Shown here one piece after another: positions 33,235 through 43,810 of a stretch of 64,000 nucleotides of DNA (position 1 is the stretch's first letter; each line of letters opens with the position of its first letter). The DNA comes from Mermis nigrescens. Taxonomy: Eukaryota > Nematoda > Enoplea > Mermithida > Mermithidae. The notes under the pieces are model-generated. The model made no database searches. It saw only the letters and a program-made list of their open reading frames with translations, and was not told where the DNA came from. Where the stretch lies: assembly GCA_036768485.1 (NCBI GenBank), contig JAVLUZ010000154.1, forward strand, positions 43,650,584 through 43,714,583, read 5' to 3'. A program made the translations under genes and the position numbers.

Positions 33235-33790
33235 GTGGCGGATGTAGATTGGCTTTAATTTAAAATCTTTTTCGGCGCAACAATTTCTTGAACAATTTTT
33301 AATTTTTTGACAATTTTGTGCGTAAAAGAAGGGTAAACTACTTTGAATTTAGCGAAAAACGGCGCAAAGCGCTAGAGAATATTTCAAATTACAAAGAAGG
33401 ATGTTTCCAGATTTGAAATGTAAGTATATTGCCTGTATTTGCAGCATTTAGTGCGGGAGCGTCAAAAATTTTTCAAATTCATGCTTAGGAAGAAAAGTAT
33501 ACTGAAATAGCTGTTTCTGTTCTTAGGGGTCATGAAAATGTTTTCGGCTATAGAAACCTATTCCTGGCGCCATAATATGGCTTTCAGGCTGTCAAGAAAG
33601 CTAAGAAATGTCATTAAAAAGAAACATATAGTGCGAAGCGCAGGAAAAATTCATGAAAATATGGTCACGGACGGCCATAAATCGTAGCAAATGTAATATC
33701 CATTCCTTATCTCACCAAGCGTTTTTGGCCAATGGGGTTGGAGGTTGTGGCCGCCCCTCCCCGCCCCTTTAATTCGCCCCTGACTAGATT
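33235..33790 (-). repeat. Dispersed repeat family F with a family-D end
   Basis: Same word order as 9290-9700 (TTGTGCGTAAAAGAAGGG, GGCGCAAAGCGC, TTGCAGCATTTAGTGC), then TATGGTCACGGACGGCC and a GCCAATGGGG...CGCCCCTG end that resembles the right end of family D. Confidence 0.5.
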
Positions 33791-34098
33791 CATAAAAAAT
33801 ACACATTCTCCATTGCGCCCAAATATTTTTTGACGAGAGGAGGTTCGCCCCTCTTCACCCTCCTTTCCATATCCGCGCCTGATGGCTGGCCTTTATTCAG
33901 AGTATATGGCCATTATTTTTACGTTGTAATTTTTCCGTTTTTACCTACGTGTCGTCTAATTTTTCCTGAAAAAGTGTTCTATTTTGTCCTTTGATAGGGT
34001 TTTCCACATGCGTATGAGATCATGTAATTATGATTATCATCAATTTATGAAAAGCTACTTTTAGAATACAATTAATGATCTCGACACACAACGTTCAG

Positions 34099-34158
34099 GG
34101 CATCCAAAGTCGACATTCCGAGGTTCACTCGACTCTGTTGGTGGTAGACAATCATCCG
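34099..34158 (+). CDS. Candidate exon 2 of the phase-consistent gene
   Basis: 60 nt between an acceptor ACGTTCAG (34091-34098) and a donor CATCCG|GTAATA (34158/34159). In the frame imposed by its neighbours it reads HPKSTFRGSLDSVGGRQSS, a Ser/Gly-rich linker without stops. Enters with one base carried over and leaves one base. Both other frames fit the neighbours less well, one stopping at TAG near the exon end. Confidence 0.4.
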
Positions 34159-34194
34159 GTAATAAGATTATTAATTGCATACTGCTCGTACATA

Positions 34195-34390
34195 CATGTA
34201 TCGGCTCAAAATTTGGGGTGCGGATTTTCGACCATTTTGGGACGGGGTTAACTTACCTTCATTTTTTGACCAAAAAAGACATAGAAATGGTGAAAAACCA
34301 TTTAGGGGTCAAAAGTTTCTGGCTTTGGGGGATGGAGGCGAGCGAGCAAGTATACATGGGGGAATCCTCATTCCTCCTACAAGATGTATG
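34195..34390 (+). repeat. Dispersed repeat family A
   Basis: CATACATGTATCGGCTCAAA start, CGACCATTTTGGGACGGGG, GGCTTTGGGGGATGG block, and TCCTCATTCCTCC end. See the copy at 1553. Confidence 0.6.
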
Positions 34391-34572
34391 ATTAAGTGTA
34401 CCTGATTAGGTTCTTAGAAGGACAAGGTACCAAGCCTTAATGAACAAATAAGGTCAAGCTTGGTGGATGAATCTAATGAACTGATTGTTCCTCGTTAAAC
34501 AAGTTACATTTCGATTTCCCTGGCTTATCGAAAAATATTCAACATTTAATCAAGCATATTGTTGGCAGTATT

Positions 34573-34990
34573 CATGCACAGCATGGGACTTCGTGAAGGG
34601 GGGTTTGAAATTTTAAAGTGCTCTTTTTGGGCCTAAATAATGGTAGGTACGCGTCAAAAACGTCGTTTTTCGGCGTTTCTGACGATGCTCTATCTTTCTA
34701 GAGCATAAAAACATTGAAAAATTTCAAAAAACAAAAAAATCAAATTAATTGAACAATATATAGTCATAACATGATCATATGGCGCGAAGCGCCGAACATT
34801 GGACACTTTCGAGCAAACAGATAGCTAAAATCGCTTAGAAACGCACTTTTTCTCTACAAATTTAAAAAAAATTGGGAACTTTTGAAAAGTCGCGAATTCG
34901 GGGTAGGGGATGAAAAATCTCATGCGGGTGAATATTTTTCTGGCGGGGGTGAATATTTATCTGGGGGGATGAAACCCCTCCCTCAATTGG
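34573..34990 (+). repeat. Dispersed repeat family B
   Basis: Family layout in order: ATGCACAGCATGGGA, AAGTGCTCTTTTTGGG, GTACGCGTCAAAAACGTCG, GATGCTCTATCTTTCTAGAG, GGCGCGAAGCGCC (34782), GGACACTTTCGAGCAAA, GGGTGAATATTTTTCTGG, GATGAAACCCC. Other copies: 35545-35870, 39315-40190 (interrupted), 44120-44545, and inverted 31560-31790 and 32725-33185. Non-coding. Confidence 0.7.
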
Positions 34991-35544
34991 CTTGATATGA
35001 TTGAATAAACAGACAATGAATACGTTGTAATTTGTATTGATTTTCGGCCATCGATATACATACACCTCTTAATTGCACATTTTTTCTGACGACCTGGAAC
35101 TTGGAAGCCGTATTTTAGCAACTAGGAATAGTTTTTGGTTGCATTCAGCATACTTTCTGCCATTATGGAGTAGAAATTTTAAAAATATGCTTCAAATGCT
35201 TCAATCTATATCGCTCCAAGAGCACAGATAGAGTAGATAGAGCAATTATTCTACAAGGACTCTGGATGTATTACTGTCTAAAGTTTCCAATTTTCCGGAT
35301 CTTCGCACAGGTTCTTTGCCAAGTTAAAGTAGTTTATTCATTTTTGCATAAAATTGTTAAAAATTTTGGAGTTCCTTTGGGAAATGTTGCTCGAAAATGT
35401 GTTTTAACGAAAGTAGGCTTTGCAAAAAGGCAGAAAATCTGTTGTTTCACACTTTAAGTGCGAATTTCGACCTATTTTCAACAGCTTGGAAAAGAATCGG
35501 GATACCGCCTCCCGCCTTTTTGAAAATTCTACACCCACCACTGG

Positions 35545-35870
35545 ACATGCACAGCATGGGAATATCTTGCGGGAGGGTCAAGTTCTAAAATGCCTCTTTT
35601 GAGTTCAAAAATGATCGACATTCGGAACGAGTAAAAAATTCGAACAAAGTGAACAAAATACAGTCCAAAAATGAGTATATGGCGCGAAGCGGCGAAATTT
35701 TGACGCTTTTGGTAAAATAGTTGGCTAAGAAAGCTTAAATTACCTTTTCTACGAGTTTTTGGGGAAGTTATTTAAATAAGGGGAAAAGCGCGAATTCTGG
35801 AAAGAGTGCATGCCAAAAACATCGTTTTCCAGCGTTTCTGGCGAAGCTCTATCTTTTTAGAACATAAAAA
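35545..35870 (+). repeat. Dispersed repeat family B
   Basis: Begins ACATGCACAGCATGGGAATA and carries GGCGCGAAGCGGCG at 35681. Decayed relative to 34573. The copy runs up to about 120 bp before the candidate exon at 35991. Just upstream (35455-35540) is sequence resembling the GCCACTG-ended repeats at 59465 and 63820. Confidence 0.6.
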
Positions 35871-35990
35871 CATTAAATAATTTGGAAAATATTTTAAAAA
35901 GTCGGAACAAATTGAACAAAATATATTCTCCCCCTCCTAGATCATATATGATCACCATTGATCATCAGCATTGCTTGTTACAATATTCAG

Positions 35991-36107
35991 ATCGTTTGGC
36001 TGAACGCGAGGAGCAACTTTTCGGCATGCTGGACGTCCAGGTTGTTGATTTAGAAGGAATGAAGACAGCAGATGCGGTTATAAATGGAATACAATACAAT
36101 GGCATCT
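35991..36107 (+). CDS. Candidate exon 3 of the phase-consistent gene
   Basis: 117 nt between acceptor TTACAATATTCAG (35978-35990) and donor GGCATCT|GTGAGT (36107/36108), both near consensus. Reads RLAEREEQLFGMLDVQVVDL and then GMKTADAVINGIQYNGI: acidic N-terminal half, no stop, no low complexity. The first codon is completed by the single base left by exon 2 (Asp). It leaves one base. This is the most protein-like short segment in the region. I do not recognise the domain. Confidence 0.5.
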
Positions 36108-36462
36108 GTGAGTCCTGTAGAAAATTCGATCTTTTGAGCAGTCCCGTATAGCTGGCCTACTGAATTTGGGGGACTAAAATTTTAAAGTCAAATATCTCAA
36201 CAAATGCTTTTTAGGAAAATAATGGTGTTTTTTGGGCGTTTCTCAGCGAGCTCTGATTATAAGAGGAGAAATAATTTTGAGAAAAAAATTGAAAAAATTA
36301 GTTTGAAAGTGCCGAAAATTTTTTTGATCCATCAGCTCAAAAGCGAGCTTAAATCTATTTTGACTGTCTTTCAAATCCGCTTCAAGAAATTTCAGTCTTT
36401 TCCTTTAGGGGATCTTAACAAAAGGTACTCACTCGTATTTTCAAAATGGGGGGACTAATCAC

Positions 36463-36687
36463 TAGTGTTGTAAAAGATAACAAAAGATAGTGTTATCTTT
36501 ATCTTTTTAGAAAGATAAAGATAAAGATAAAGCTATATTAATCATTATCTTTTATCTTGCAATATATCCTTATCTTTTACAACACTAATTTCAACCCAAG
36601 AACAAGTCAATTCCACTACCCAGATTTGTGTTTGTGTGTTTTGCAAGAGCAGAAAACTCTTATCTTTTTTTATCTTTTACAACACTA
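36463..36687. mobile_element. TAGTGTTGTAAAAGATA MITE, 225 bp, perfect 8-bp target duplication
   Basis: Flanked by CTAATCAC on both sides (36455-36462 and 36688-36695). Terminal inverted repeats TAGTGTTGTAAAAGATAA / TATCTTTTACAACACTA. Subterminal AAAGATA iterations (36505-36530) pair with internal TATCTTTT blocks, and an extra TTATCTTTTACAACACTAAT at about 36572 suggests an internal rearrangement. The 8-bp duplication fits a hAT-type element. Confidence 0.92.
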
Positions 36688-37038
36688 CTAATCACCCTAC
36701 CTCTCCCCCTTAGAGCTGCATGCTGGGTTGTGAGAAATATGCATTTCTGAAGTACCCGCTCAGCAAATAAATAAATGATAACTGAATAAAAATGTAAATA
36801 ATACAGAAAAATGCTGAGAAGCAATGGAATACGCAAATACGAGTGTACTCAGGGTCAATAGACGAAGTCGGGAGGGACATGTGGCTGGGAGGGGATTGGG
36901 GTCTTGATTATATATGCGTACAGGGGTGGTAACGGGTGATACTACCTCCGACTGAAGGGTCCTAAAGCTTGGTACCGTCCGAGCAATTTTGGTCTAAAAT
37001 ACTTTACTTTCAAGCGATTTCGTTAATGTTGTCTTATA

Positions 37039-37622
37039 CAGTGCTCGCCATGAAACATGACTCACTATAATCGTCACATTTATATTAGATGATGCGTCGC
37101 GAGCGCCGCGTTTTGTCTATAATTCGCTATCATCTCTTTTTTATTATTATAGGATATTTATCTGTATCATGCCATTAATCTGGCAATGCGGACGGCGCAA
37201 TTTAGCTATTAATAGCGCCAACAAGAAGGAAGGGTGCATGTGAATGCCGGAGCGCTGCGTGCCTGAATATAGAAGGGCATTCACGCGCGCGCACTCACCT
37301 GAATATAGAACGGCATTCATTTGCGCGCTTCGGCATTCCGTGCGCCGCTTCCGGCATTCACGTGCGCGCTTCCGGCATTCACGTGCGCGCTTCCGGCATT
37401 CACGTGCGCGCTTCCGGCATTCACGTGCGCACTTCCTTCTTGTTGGCGCTATTAATAGCTGAATTGCGCTGTCTGCATCGCCAGATTAACGGCATGATAC
37501 AGATAAATATCCTATAATAATAAAATAGATGATCGCGCATTATAGATGAAACGCAGCGCTCACAACGCATCATCAATATAAATCTGATGCTTATAGTGCG
37601 TCATGTTTCATGGCGAGCACTG
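37039..37622. mobile_element. Foldback MITE with ~190-bp arms and a 21-bp minisatellite core
   Basis: Left arm starts CAGTGCTCGCCATGAAACAT (37039); right arm ends ATGTTTCATGGCGAGCACTG (37622). The arms stay inverted-complementary for about 190 bp, through GGATATTTATCTGTATCATG / CATGATACAGATAAATATCC and CGCAATTTAGCTATTAATAG / CTATTAATAGCTGAATTGCG, and AACAAGAAGGAAG / CTTCCTTCTTGTT. The core (about 37325-37435) is five to six tandem copies of a 21-bp unit containing CGGCATTCACGTGCGCGC. The Arg/His/Ser frame over it is an artefact. No target duplication is evident. Confidence 0.9.
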
Positions 37623-37722
37623 AACTCAAATTGAAAATTATGGATTCGACTGCTCGCTGACCCTTTTGCATTTTGGGGTTGAACAGTTCTACACATGCTT
37701 GATCAAAATTGCATCGCATGAG

Positions 37723-38036
37723 GCTGCCTGCAAGGTGGTTTTGTGATGTTAAAAAACAAAAGTCACGAGTTGAAACATTTCTTTAATATGCGTAGCAAGA
37801 AGGATGGATCGATTGAAGAAAATAGGAGACACTGCTTGGTGGCCAAGTCCGGACCCTCTGCGGTGCAAGTTTTTCATCGATGTTATGATCCCGCAAAAGG
37901 ATCCATGTTAGAATCTGTGGACATGCTCAACTGTTTAAAAAATTCTTTTCAAACGGCAAGATGTTTGAACGTCCGAATCCGTACGCCTATTTGCCGTTAT
38001 TTAGTTAGCAGCCTTATATTCTTCACATGTGTTTAA
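37723..38036 (+). CDS. Candidate coding segment, unknown protein
   Basis: Frame open from about 37722 to TAA at 38034-38036, about 100 codons. The middle is protein-like: SKKDGSIEENRRHCLVAKSG, VQVFHRCYDPAKGSMLESVD, LNCLKNSFQTARCLNV. A second, shorter frame (37687-37734, FYTCLIKIASHEAACK) lies just upstream between an acceptor-like GGTTGAACAG and a donor-like CAAG|GTGGTT, in a different frame. This could be exon plus frameshifted pseudogene. Four Cys and three His are present but without clear zinc-finger spacing. Family unknown. Confidence 0.35.
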
Positions 38037-38286
38037 TGCAGTGACTTAGCCAGAATTTTGTTCGGTGGGCACCCACAAAATTTACTACTTTTCGTCAATG
38101 CTTTGGTTTGCTGATTTGCAATAATGCTTTACTTTTAGACGAATTTTGTGCTTTGGTCTTCGTCCCGTGGGACGTTTTGTCCTCTATCAGATCTTGGAAA
38201 GAATTTTCATTGATCTAAATTTTAGGAATATTAGATGGATCATGGACAGTAAAAGCGTAGGTACCTACTCGACCGTTTCATAACAT

Positions 38287-38481
38287 ACAGTGCTCAGGCA
38301 CATAGCTGGCCGTCCTATTTTTTTCCGGGGGGACTATGCCCAAAAAGGCCAGAGATAGCACAAAATAACGTTTAAAAAGTCCTATGTTTCCGATTTTTCT
38401 GAATTTTGGGGCGTCGAACCTCCCCATTCCCCCTAGAGATACGTGACCGACATTGCTCGCCATGAAAGTTGACGCCATCAT
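38287..38481 (+). mobile_element. Left tip of the CAGTGCTCGCCATGAAA foldback family, split by a family-H MITE
   Basis: ACAGTGCT (38287-38294) resumes as CGCCATGAAAGTTGACGCC at 38458 after the intervening MITE, reconstituting the tip seen at 37039. The remnant then stops at 38481 where a family-D MITE starts. Three element families are thus stacked in under 400 bp. Confidence 0.7.
38295..38449 (-). mobile_element. MITE family H, 155 bp
   Basis: CAGGCACATAGCTGGCC start; ATACGTGACCG end (mutated CCTG). Target duplication ACAGTGCT (38287-38294) / ACATTGCT (38450-38457), 7 of 8. It landed in the terminal sequence of another element. Confidence 0.85.
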
Positions 38482-38683
38482 CAGTGGCAGATCCAGGATT
38501 TTCCCAAGGGGGGGGGTGGTACCCCTAAACCCCTAAGGGGGGGGCGGAACCCTGACTTGGGCGGAAAAATTAGCCGTTTTTTACCCGAAAATCGCTAAAA
38601 ATCGCTCAAAAATGCTTAATTTTGCGCACTATTTTTGGCCAATTGGGGGGAAGCGCAACCCCCGTCCCCCAAATCCGCCCCTG
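38482..38683 (+). mobile_element. MITE family D, 202 bp
   Basis: CAGTGGCAGATCCAGGATTT start, AAATCCGCCCCTG end, with all internal landmarks of the family. The flanks (GCCATCAT / AATGTGAG) do not match, so one side has been altered since insertion or the copy is recombinant. Confidence 0.85.
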
Positions 38684-39314
38684 AATGTGAGGGTAAACGT
38701 GTGGAATATTAAGAACACTTTCGAGAATCTGGCGGAATGTGAAACAGAATATAAGGATGAAAATACAGAATCTGAGGCTAAAATACACGCACAAAGCACA
38801 ATTATGCTAAAATGATGATTATTTGAAACGTTTGACTATACTCTTCAGGAATTTTATGAATAATCTCAAGAAACCTGTAAAATGTACATTAAGGCTACGC
38901 TTTTTGACGAATGTGCTGATTGTGGCGTTTTTTGAGTAAAATGTGAAGTAAAGGTGCCAAATGTGATCACCACAATTCGGAATGTGACGTTTCTGCGCAA
39001 AATGTGGCGTAAAATTTGCAAAATGTGTGGGAAAAGGTGCACACATGTGCAACAACTCCCAAAATTTCAGCCATACGAATAACAAAGAAGACATCAAGTT
39101 TTAGGAATTAAATTGCTATCCTTCTTTGAAGGTCCTGATAGCTTTGTACTGGTTCATTTCATTTAGTTCACCAGCTTCAGTCGAACGACTCAATTCCTTT
39201 CCAAAAATACCGGTATTGTTCAAAATAACTTTTTTAAACAAAAATTTACTGGTACTCCCAGTTGCATCCTTAGATTCAATTTTACCACGCTTTAAATTAT
39301 TCTGGAAATGGTTA

Positions 39315-39678
39315 CGTGCATACTGCACATCATGGGAATTTCGGGAAGGGGGCTTGAAATTATAAAGTGCCTTTTTTGGGTCCAAAAATGATAAGTACGC
39401 GTCAAAAACATAGTTTTTCAGCGTTTCTGACGATGCTCTATCTTTCTAGAGCATTAAAACATGAAAAAATTTCGAAAAAAATCAAAAAGTTGGAACCAGT
39501 TGAACAAAATATAGTCAAAAGATGAGTATAATGACGCGAAACGCCGATAATTTAGCACTTTTGAGCAAATAGATAGCTAAAAAGGCTTAAAAAAGCTTCT
39601 TTTTGACAAATTTTTAGATAATTTTTGATAATTTTCAAGAAATCTTCAATTCTGGGGGAATGAAAAAATTTTGGGGCG
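39315..39678 (+). repeat. Family B, left part, interrupted by a family-C MITE
   Basis: Family-B order from CACATCATGGGAATTTCGGG to GGGGGAATGAAAAAATTTTG; the family resumes after the MITE at 40131 with GGGGTGACAATTTTTCTGGG and GTGAAACCCCCC. Contains the decayed hairpin GACGCGAAACGCCG near 39533. Confidence 0.7.
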
Positions 39679-40130
39679 GGCTGTTTTTTTGTATTGGCAA
39701 AGAATTTTCCCGATGTATAAAGATTTTTGGGACCGTCTATATAGATGTACAAATGATTTTTGGGATGAAAAAATTGCAGAGAAGGTCTAAAATTCGCAAA
39801 CATTTTCGGCGCATCGCGCTGAAATGAGTGATTGTGAGTTCTATATATCTTAATAATGGCTAAAATTGCATTTCAAAAGGAAACATGTCGAATTTTCTAG
39901 TGTGCTTCGCGCCGTTTTAGGACGAATCTCAGCGATTTTTGCCCATAGAGACCCTGAAATCAGCTAAAATACACTATCAAACGTCGAAAAACCCTGTTTT
40001 GCCTCACTAAAATCGTTATGTACCATATCATAGTACACAAAAATTTGTATGTACAAAATGTACAAAGACTTTTGGGGACCATCTTACCATCTTTGTACAT
40101 GTACAAAAGGACCTTGTACAAAAAACACTG
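39679..40130 (-). mobile_element. MITE family C, 452 bp, inserted in family B
   Basis: Inverse orientation: GGCTGTTTTTTTGTATTGG start, CTTGTACAAAAAACACTG end. Internal GTACATGTAC blocks and GCG hairpins are decayed. The flanking GGGGC / GGGGT supports only a weak target duplication, but the split family-B copy shows insertion directly. Confidence 0.8.
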
Positions 40131-40189
40131 GGGGTGACAATTTTTCTGGGGGGTGAAACCCCCCCAACTACCCAAGATAATGTATGGTT

Positions 40190-41235
40190 ACGTGTCTCTT
40201 TCAGTTGCAGTTGTAGACGTGACGTAATTTTTCAACAAACTTGGTATAAAGTGGTTCTGCCCGTCATTCTGCATTTCTGCCTAAAAAATAATTCATGTTC
40301 CCAAGATAGCATTCGATTATATGACGCCAGAAGGGAATATTCCAGCCACTGTCATTGGTGTAGCTGTCATCAGTTTCATATTCGTCAACCTCATCATCAC
40401 CATCACTGTTAATATTATTATTTTCTCTTCTGAAACACTGTCATCTTCAGTGAAATCGTCCACTGATTTTGTTATTCCTTGTACTAATTTAAATAATAAA
40501 TAATAAATAATACTAATTTATTTTACTAATTTTACTAATTTATACTAATTTACTAATCTAATTTACTATCAATGAATTAATGTTAGTCTTGGTGTACATT
40601 CTATGCGTTTTCTCAGATTCATAAAATTCCTGAAGAGTTTAGTCAAACGTCTCAAATAATCATCATTTTAGCACAATTGTGCCTTTTGAGTGTGTTTTGA
40701 CCTCACATTCAGTATTTTCATCCTATCTTGTTTCACATTACGTCACATTCTTGAATGTGTTCCTAACATTCTATAAATTTACCCTCACATTCGTCGCATT
40801 TTGTGAAAAACCTTGAGTGCTTCCTTTTGGCGTGTGCTTTCATAAAAACTAAGCCAGTTGCAAAAATTCCCATTCACTTTTTCTGGTAGTCAGCATTGCC
40901 GAAATATTTTTAGACTAGCCGTAATGTCCATTGAATAATAAGATTGGGAGATTGAAAATTGAACAAAATGGCTGAAAGTTTGGTTCTTGGTAAAATTGAT
41001 ACTGAGGAATGCAAATCTAAAAACTGTTCGCCTCTACCGTTCCTAGATCAAAAGTTATGACCCTTTTAGGCTTTGAAGCTTAAAAACTACGCCAATCACT
41101 AAAGTTTGACATCATGTTTACTCGGTGAAAAGTTTTTTATGTTGCCGAAAAGTTTTTTGCTATGTTTAACGTAGTGCGATGAGAAGATAGGCCCTATGCG
41201 CCCACACTGATCTTGGTTGGCTGTCCCTTACTACT
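40190..41235. other. Intergenic, low-complexity ACTAATTT stretch
   Basis: 40480-40580 is an AATAAATAATACTAATTTAC-like low-complexity run. The hydrophobic 60-codon frame ending at 40503 (Ile/Val/Thr-rich) has no support. Otherwise nothing recognised. Confidence 0.45.
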
Positions 41236-41239
41236 TAGG

Positions 41240-41345
41240 TGATTTTTGGCTGTTTTGGGCCAAAAATTTGAGGTAACTTAGCCCCTCTTCTAAAAAATGG
41301 TCAAAGGCCCCCATCCTATATTTCAAGCCGTTACATGCATGGTCG
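41240..41345 (-). repeat. Family-A repeat, partial inverted copy
   Basis: Ends with AAGCCGTTACATGCATGG, the inverse of the family-A start. 41345-42350 beyond it is AT-rich with a decayed family-I word (GACTAGTTTATGTATAGAAC) near 41720 and an AGCGCGGAGCGTT hairpin motif near 42170; no gene. Confidence 0.5.
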
Positions 41346-42354
41346 TTAGATGCAGCAAAAATGCGAAGGAATCCCCAGAACATTTTATAAAAAAGTTCAA
41401 TGTTGAATCATCACGTTGAAATTTCCAAAAAATTGGCCGAATGTCGGTTTTTCACGTGGCCTAAAAGCAATCATTTTTGGCCCGCTCCCTCTGGATTCGC
41501 GATTTCTCAGAAGTTTCCCAAAAATTTTCTAATAATTCGTAAAAAAGTGGTTTTTAATTGTTTTTACCAGTCGTCAAAAAACATTTTGGCGCCATAGATA
41601 TGCGTATTTTTTGACGATTTTAGCTGTTTTTATCACGATTTTTCATATTTTTCCGCAAGTAATAATTATATTTACTGACTTTCTCGGTGCTCTAAAAACT
41701 CTATTTTTACCTCAAAAGACTAGTTTATGTATAGAACAAGGATTTTTTATTTTTATAATGATTTCTCGAATTTTTTCGCCGATTTTCGCTCTAATTTTGT
41801 GCCTTTTTCGTTAAAAACATTAGAAAATTCGGATCACAAATGATTCTATCAAAAAACGGCAAAGAATCGCTGGTTTCAACGTATGTAATAAATGGGTTTT
41901 TTTAAGAATTCCGACACTTATGCAAATTGTAGGCTTTCGCTACCCCCTCCCCCTTGTCAGGAACTCCTGTGATCCACTCCTAGGACACGGTAAGCGGAGG
42001 GTTAAAGTAGCAAAAATCGCAAAAATGTGCGAAAATTCAATTCTGGGGTCCTACTGATGAAATTCGATCTTTTCTAAAAAAAGTTTTTTTCGCTTATATA
42101 AAAGACAATAAAAACTGTCTTTTTTTGGTCGCGCTTTAGCCAAAATCATTGAAAAATTTTACATCTAGCGCGGAGCGTTGAAAAATGTGATCATTCTACG
42201 TCAAAGGCGGGCATTTTATTGATCTTTCCGTGCATGATCCTACCTTCCAAATTTTTTTACTCTCCTCCTGTACTTGCATAGTCGCGTTATATAGGTATGG
42301 CGCAATTTAGTTCTGGCGCTAATTGCAGTTGCTAATTGGTCTGTTGTCTATTGC

Positions 42355-42799
42355 CAGTGTTTTTTCGTATTTGACAAAAATTTTTTCCGGTGTACAAAGA
42401 CTTTTTAGGACCATCTTTGTACATGTACAAAGATTTTTGGGAAGACTAAAATCGCAAAAAAGGTCTGAAATTTGCATAATTTTGGCGCGCGTCGAAATGA
42501 GTAATTGTGTGTTTTATATATATCTTTATAATGGCAGAAATTTCATTTAAATTGGGAAAAATGTCAAGTTTTTCGGCGCTTTCCGCCGTTTCAAGACGAG
42601 TCTCAGCGATTTTTGCCCTTAAAGACCCAGAGATTAGCTAAAATACACTACCAAACAGTCGAACATTTCCGTTTTTACCACACTAAAATTGCTACTGTAC
42701 CATATCATAGTACCCAAAAATTAATGTGCACAAAATGTACAAAGTCTTTAGGGGACATCTTTGTACATGTAGAAACGGACCTTGTACAAAAAAACACTG
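42355..42799 (-). mobile_element. MITE family C, 445 bp
   Basis: CAGTGTTTTTTCGTATTTG start, ACAAAAAAACACTG end. Flanks share CTATTG (42349-42354 region and 42800-42805), compatible with a degraded 8-bp duplication. Carries TTTGTACATGTACAAAGA near 42414 and a second decayed copy near 42760. It ends 45 bp before the candidate exon at 42845. Confidence 0.8.
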
Positions 42800-42844
42800 C
42801 TATTGTTGCATGCGTGTTTTGATATCTTTGTTCCTTGTCATTAG

Positions 42845-43218
42845 CTTTGATATCTAATTTGCTAGCTGATGCAGTGCAGTACGGTACTCTTGCTGGAGAA
42901 ATGCTGAAGCAACGTGTGGATGAGGATGCAGTTGGCTCGATAAGAACAGTTATTTTCTTAGTCATGGGGGTTGAATTTAAAGCCACGTTTAGAGAGACTC
43001 TGTTTAACAGCCACAACGCTTCCTCGTTGAATAATTCAGTCTCCTCAGTCAGTCCACCCTCGTGTTCAGCAAATATGACAGATGCTGATGAAACGGATGA
43101 AGAGATGACATTATCTACGTTCCTGACGGACAAGGATAAATCACGGATCTCTGTGTATAGCCGAAAAGGTAGCATTCATGCGCTTGTAAATACACAAAGT
43201 TGTGCATCATTTGCCTAA
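42845..43218 (+). CDS. Candidate terminal exon of the phase-consistent gene
   Basis: Acceptor with T-rich tract ATATCTTTGTTCCTTGTCATTAG ends at 42844 in shorter form CCTTGTCATTAG; the frame then runs 374 nt to TAA at 43216-43218. It enters needing exactly one carried base, which is what exon 35991-36107 leaves. Joined from the ATG at 32500, the four exons total 579 nt, 193 codons including the stop. Reads SNLLADAVQYGTLAGEMLK, then a hydrophobic stretch near VIFLVMGVEFKATFRETLF, a Ser-rich part, an acidic patch (DADETDEEMTLS) and SRKGSIHALV near the end. No family recognised. The minus strand is also open for 156 codons, which weakens the call; the 6.7-kb intron is assumed. Confidence 0.4.
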
Positions 43219-43259
43219 TTGGAAAAAAACAGTTAAGCTTTTAACTGTTTACTAAACAG

Positions 43260-43620
43260 CCTAAGGAATTCGGGGGGAGGGGGAGACGTTAAAAATCTCT
43301 TCCAAATTTCCTTCGTTGGATCAAAAAAGAATGGAAAAATTTAAAAAATGTAAAAAAAATGAATAAAGAATTAAAAAAATTGACTTTCTCTATGTTTCTA
43401 CAGCGTAAAAACGAAGATTTAAAAAAAAATTCGGAAAAACATCAGAGCGATTCGAAAAGAATATGGTCAAAATGAGTATATGGCGCTTAAAATTGGACAC
43501 TACGAGATGAGTGACAGCTCAAAACTCTTAAACAGCACCTTTTCCACGTTTTTTTGGAAGGTCGCAAATTCTATAGAGGGGTGAAAATTCTTGAAGCAGT
43601 GAATATCTTTCTATAGGATG
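43260..43620 (+). repeat. Family-B repeat, decayed
   Basis: GGAATTCGGGGGGAGGGGG start, a TTAAAAATCTC block, TCAAAATGAGTATATGGCGC near 43470 and GGTGAAAATTCTTG end. The family-D MITE at 43621 follows directly in its tail. Confidence 0.45.
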
Positions 43621-43810
43621 CAGGGCGGACCCGGAAGCCACCCGGAGGGGTCCCCCCATATGGCCCAAAATAGTGCGCAAAATTAAAGCATTTTTCAGCG
43701 ATTTTTAGCGATTTTAGGGTTAAAACGGCTAGTTTTTCCGCCCATAGTCAGGGTTCCGCCCCTTCCTTAGGGGTACCGCCCCCCTTAGGAAAATCCTGGA
43801 TCCGCCACTG
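43621..43810 (-). mobile_element. MITE family D, 190 bp, perfect 8-bp target duplication
   Basis: ATAGGATG on both sides (43613-43620 and 43811-43818). Starts CAGGGCGGACCCGG, ends GGATCCGCCACTG. One of the three copies with a perfect duplication, and the type length for the family. Confidence 0.95.

Noticed and set aside
37244..37462. Arg/His/Ser-rich 72-codon frame
   Set aside because: It is the 21-bp core and adjacent arm of a foldback element.
40321..40503. Hydrophobic 60-codon frame resembling a membrane segment
   Set aside because: AT-driven composition continuing into low-complexity ACTAATTT DNA; no splice or start context.
42705..43175. 156-codon minus-strand frame opposite the candidate exon
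   Set aside because: Its C-terminal part runs into a family-C MITE and it has no splice context; the plus-strand frame fits an acceptor and the exon phases better, though not decisively.
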